Below are positions 61,193-64,000 of a DNA stretch of 64,000 nucleotides, in pieces (within the stretch, counting starts at the first letter, position 1; each line of letters starts with the position of its first letter). The notes beneath the pieces were generated by a model that saw nothing but the letters and a program-made list of their open reading frames with translations, was not told the origin of the DNA and ran no database searches. This stretch comes from JAICMB01 sp035295125 (GTDB lineage: Bacteria > Acidobacteriota > Terriglobia > Bryobacterales > Bryobacteraceae): positions 241,511 to 305,510 of the forward strand of contig DATGJP010000080.1 in assembly GCA_035295125.1 (NCBI GenBank), written 5' to 3'. The translations under genes and the position numbers were made by a program.

Positions 61193-62281
61193 GTGAATAG
61201 CTGGCTGACGGACGTCATTGTAGAGGGACGCGGATCGACTGAACATGCGGGCACAGCTCGTGCTCTGGGAACTGAGGCGGTGTTGCTCGAAACGCTCTAT
61301 GCGTTGAGGACACACGATGTAGAGAACATTCTGACGCCGATACTGAATTTTCCCGGCACAAAGCTGCTGCTCTCCTGTACCGACCGGACGCCGCTCGCCC
61401 AAACCCTGAAGCAAGCTTTCTGTTTCGCGGACCTGGTAATCATCGTGCCCGCGCCGGTCTGGGTTTCCTGCGCGCATCTCGATTCAGTCAGGTACGCAGA
61501 GTTCAACTATGCCAGCGTCGCATCCGTGGGCTGTTGGGAAATGGGTGCGGAACTGGTTGGGAAAGTATCGCGCCTGATCGCCGACGAGCACTGGGCATTT
61601 GAAGAAAAGCTTGTGACCTTCCTCCCAATGCCGGCTGCGAGCCTCGGCCGTTGGGTTTACCCAGAGCTCGCGCCGCATGAGTTGCCGAAACCGTATTCAG
61701 ACAAGCCCCAGGCGTATACACGTGAGGATATCCATGCGGAAGCTCTCTACGCGTTGTGCAAAGAACGTCTAATGGCGGAACGGCTAAATGCCCTGTACCT
61801 GAATGTAAATTCGTTCACAACACCCGTGTTCGGTGACCTCACAATTGGCAAGGGGGACAGTTGGATTCGTTCCCTCACGCAATACGTCATTCCGGACGTA
61901 AGCTCAATTTCGCTCCGCGATGCGATACTGCTTCGGAGGAGTAAATCGAGTCACTTTGCTCAGCTATCTAGATGGATTCAGGAGGTGCTCCGCCCTCGAG
62001 AGGGAAGTTGGAGCAGCGCATCGGCTATCGAAAACCTGCTTGTGACAGCCGCGAATCTCGCACGCGACCTGGAAGCCACAGGAGCTGGGCGCGAGAATCG
62101 GTTGCCATTGACAAGTTTCGTCGTCGGCTCAGGCGGGCCTACCGGCGGCACGATAGCAACCGCGGGGTTCCTGTTTGAAGGAGGGAGCGTCGCGGACCTG
62201 GTTCGGTTGATTGGCGGCCCAGCGGCTGGCGTCTTACAAACGCGCCCTGATAGTGTATTCGGCGCCTACCGGAACCTTTGA
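61193..62281 (+). CDS. Unknown 362-residue protein divergent from the DAB operon
   Basis: The open frame reaches ATG 61139, but that lies within the promoter region, so GTG 61193 (AAGGA just upstream, though very close) is proposed; the start is uncertain. No signal peptide. The middle is helical and soluble, with aromatic segments (VSCAHLDSVRYAEFNYASVA, HWAFEEKLVTFLPMP). The C-terminus has a glycine-rich hydrophobic stretch (FVVGSGGPTGGTIATAGFLF) that could be membrane-active or a nucleotide-binding loop. I recognise no family. The shared control region suggests a functional link with the DAB system, but this is only inferred. Confidence 0.75.
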   Translation: MNSWLTDVIVEGRGSTEHAGTARALGTEAVLLETLYALRTHDVENILTPILNFPGTKLLLSCTDRTPLAQTLKQAFCFADLVIIVPAPVWVSCAHLDSVRYAEFNYASVASVGCWEMGAELVGKVSRLIADEHWAFEEKLVTFLPMPAASLGRWVYPELAPHELPKPYSDKPQAYTREDIHAEALYALCKERLMAERLNALYLNVNSFTTPVFGDLTIGKGDSWIRSLTQYVIPDVSSISLRDAILLRRSKSSHFAQLSRWIQEVLRPREGSWSSASAIENLLVTAANLARDLEATGAGRENRLPLTSFVVGSGGPTGGTIATAGFLFEGGSVADLVRLIGGPAAGVLQTRPDSVFGAYRNL

Positions 62282-62388
62282 CGCCAAATGAAGACTCTCT
62301 TGAGTGGTAACCCGTGCTCGGCAGTTCAAGCTTAAAGCATCGAGCAAATGTTGTGGAGTCCCCATCACATGAAATCGCTAATTGAGAT

Positions 62389-62816
62389 TTGTGGAGATGC
62401 CTTCCACCCGAAAGCACCAAGTTGACGTTCCCGTCCTTTTGGCGAGGAGTTGCTGGCTCTTCCAGAGACTTGGGCAATTTATGCGTAATGTATCCCGCCG
62501 TTCGAGGAACCGGGCGCTGCAGACTTCTAGATGTCCTTCAGCGGCAAACCGAGCAACTCGAGCGCAACAATCTGTGCCGGAGTCTCCACATCGCGCTCAA
62601 GGAAACCAAGCTCTTCAATCATCCAGCGGAGGTGTTCCTAACAAATGTCTGGAGACGCACATAGAAGAGTTCTACGGCTTTCTCCTCACTCTCAGCAAGC
62701 AGGACCTGGCGATCGCCGAAGAGCAGTTGCAGCAGGAGAAGACCGCACGTACAGAATGCGACAACAACATTCTGCGTCTGATGTTCAGCACGCTGACCGA
62801 CGAGGAACTCGTGTAG
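62389..62816 (+). pseudogene. Possible frameshifted small gene
   Basis: Two overlapping frames seem to form one protein: RQTEQLERNNLCRSLHIALK, then ETKLFNHPAEVFLTNV up to about 62645, continuing in the next frame as CLETHIEEFYGFLLTLSKQD and LAIAEEQLQQEKTARTECDN to the stop at 62816. The C-terminal part is helical and coiled-coil-like. No start or ribosome site is evident, so it is uncertain whether this was ever a gene. The gap from 62282 to 62941 contains nothing else. Confidence 0.3.
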
Positions 62817-62941
62817 GTTGACAGAAGATTCAGTCTGAACAACAACCTCCCGCACGGCCAAGAAGCACTCGCAGCGCTCCAAGAACCACCGCCGCGAGAA
62901 TGTCCGCTTTTCAGTTGAAACCGCGACCCGATTTCCCCTGA

Positions 62942-64000
62942 TCATGCCACACTGGCGTGGCGAACAGGGATACCTTTGACGACTGCGAGCTCCAGTTCCT
63001 TGACGAGGATCGGAAGCTCGCGGTGACCATGAATGCGGTTCCACCGCGACTCGGCCCATAACAGCCCACTGGCGACCCAGCGCAGGTACTGATCGCCACC
63101 CCGCCAGCGCTTCACATTCCGGCAAACCGTTTCTACGGTCGAGAAAGCGGATTCGATGACATTGGTGCTGCTGAGCGTCCGTCGGAGTTTGGATGGCAAG
63201 CGCAGCCGATGTACCGTGAGCGTGTCTTCCATTCCTTCCTCCAAACTGCGCGCCGCGCTGGGATTGAGGTCCATCAGTTGGCGCAACAGAGACGCCAGCG
63301 CCCGCTTGGCGTCATCATAGGCCTGCATCGAGTACGCGTTCCGCATCTTGGAGCGGATATCCATCTGGTAATCCTCTGTCAGATGGTCCACTACGTTCCG
63401 GATCTTGTGAACCTGGCAGCGTTGAATCATTGCACACTTGCCGGCGGTCTTGCGCACGGCCGCATGCAGCGCCTTGCCTCCGTCCAGGACATACAGCCGC
63501 GGCACCTCGAAATCGACGCCGCGCTGTGCTAAGTCATCCAGTAGATGCTTTACCACCGTCGTGTTCTCGGTGGCTCCCTGATGCAACCCGAGGATCACCT
63601 TCTGACCTTGTAGGGTCAGCCCGATCGCCACGACCACCTGCTGATCCTCGAAGCAAGTTCCGTCGATCATCATGGCGCAAAAGGCATACTCGCCGAACTG
63701 CCGCGCCTCCAACTTTTGCAAGCGGCCGCGGCTGGCCTCGATGAAGTGATCGCTCACCGTCGACTTTTCGATGCCATAGGCCTCCTGCAATTCCCGCACG
63801 ACTTGGCTATATCGCCGCGTGGTCAAACCCTGCATGATCTTGTTCCAGACGGCATCCTCCATCAGAGAGGCTCGCTGCAGCATCTCATAGCTGCCCAGCG
63901 GCACCTCTTTCTGCCGCACATCCCGCACGCGCGGCCGGGAAAGAGGGACTTTCTGCCCGCCCACCACACAGTAGCCGGTCTGACTTCCCCACCGCATGGT
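62942..64000 (-). CDS. IS256-family transposase, 5' end outside the window
   Basis: At least 352 codons; the ATG at 63997 is internal, since the open frame runs on to the edge. Family features are all present: the first Asp in AMMIDGTCFEDQQ, the second Asp in LYVLDGGKALHAAV, the Cys-Gln-His segment IQRCQVHKIRNV and the Glu in SSTNVIESAFSTVE, followed by KRWRGGDQYLRWVASGLLWAE. This mutator-type DDE transposase appears intact. The neighbouring 660 bases contain no recognisable second IS end. Confidence 0.93.
   Translation of the reverse strand, partial: TMRWGSQTGYCVVGGQKVPLSRPRVRDVRQKEVPLGSYEMLQRASLMEDAVWNKIMQGLTTRRYSQVVRELQEAYGIEKSTVSDHFIEASRGRLQKLEARQFGEYAFCAMMIDGTCFEDQQVVVAIGLTLQGQKVILGLHQGATENTTVVKHLLDDLAQRGVDFEVPRLYVLDGGKALHAAVRKTAGKCAMIQRCQVHKIRNVVDHLTEDYQMDIRSKMRNAYSMQAYDDAKRALASLLRQLMDLNPSAARSLEEGMEDTLTVHRLRLPSKLRRTLSSTNVIESAFSTVETVCRNVKRWRGGDQYLRWVASGLLWAESRWNRIHGHRELPILVKELELAVVKGIPVRHASVA

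Overview
The window looks like a piece of a large, GC-rich acidobacterial genome of the Bryobacterales / Candidatus Solibacter type. This is inferred from the gene families present. There are three very large ABC permeases of the acidobacterial duplicated-permease (ADOP) type, each next to a PadR regulator. There is also an ECF sigma factor followed by a TPR-type serine/threonine kinase, a 1233-residue carboxypeptidase-regulatory TonB receptor, a propeller-type sensor kinase, FG-GAP and NHL propeller proteins, and many secreted hydrolases. No rRNA, CRISPR array or prophage is visible; there is one tRNA-Lys.

Layout. 1-8300: ECF sigma factor and partial kinase (minus), an IS relic, a tannase/feruloyl-esterase-like hydrolase, an unknown 170-residue protein, a YcaQ-like DNA glycosylase and a saccharopine-dehydrogenase-like reductase. 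8490-20526: erythromycin-esterase-like enzyme, a 1279-residue FG-GAP protein, an NHL-type propeller, tRNA-Lys, a frameshifted slipin/SPFH gene, a hybrid propeller histidine kinase and an EVE protein. 20675-24134: polysaccharide export operon (Wza-like, Wzz-like, BY-kinase). 24330-41608: secreted hydrolases including a GH27 alpha-galactosidase, two PadR/ADOP pairs, a DUF2277 protein, a ferredoxin-reductase-like gene broken by an in-frame TAG, a parvulin isomerase, an MFS exporter, an S1/P1 nuclease, a secreted protein broken by an in-frame TAA, and a VOC protein. 41761-54973: TonB receptor, decayed IS91 transposase, third PadR/ADOP pair, and an accessory stretch with an orphan ParA, a protein with a His...GCIG motif and a small papain-like peptidase. 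54974-61088: an operon for a DAB-type dissolved-inorganic-carbon transporter (DabA plus two proton-channel-like membrane subunits) under an ArsR regulator without cysteines, with an unknown gene divergent from it. 62942-64000: an IS256-type transposase entering from the right edge.

A family of short palindromic repeats built around a GCAGGCGGTTTCGCCTGC core is scattered through many intergenic gaps, and a separate cluster of four perfect hairpins lies at 31694-31793. Three conserved genes carry single-lesion interruptions (a frameshift, a TAG and a TAA), which could be recent gene decay or assembly errors.

No wholly new multi-gene defence or biosynthetic system could be proven from sequence alone. 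The best candidates for unusual biology are the three-component DAB operon with its divergent unknown partner, and the ParA / GCIG-motif / papain-like accessory stretch.
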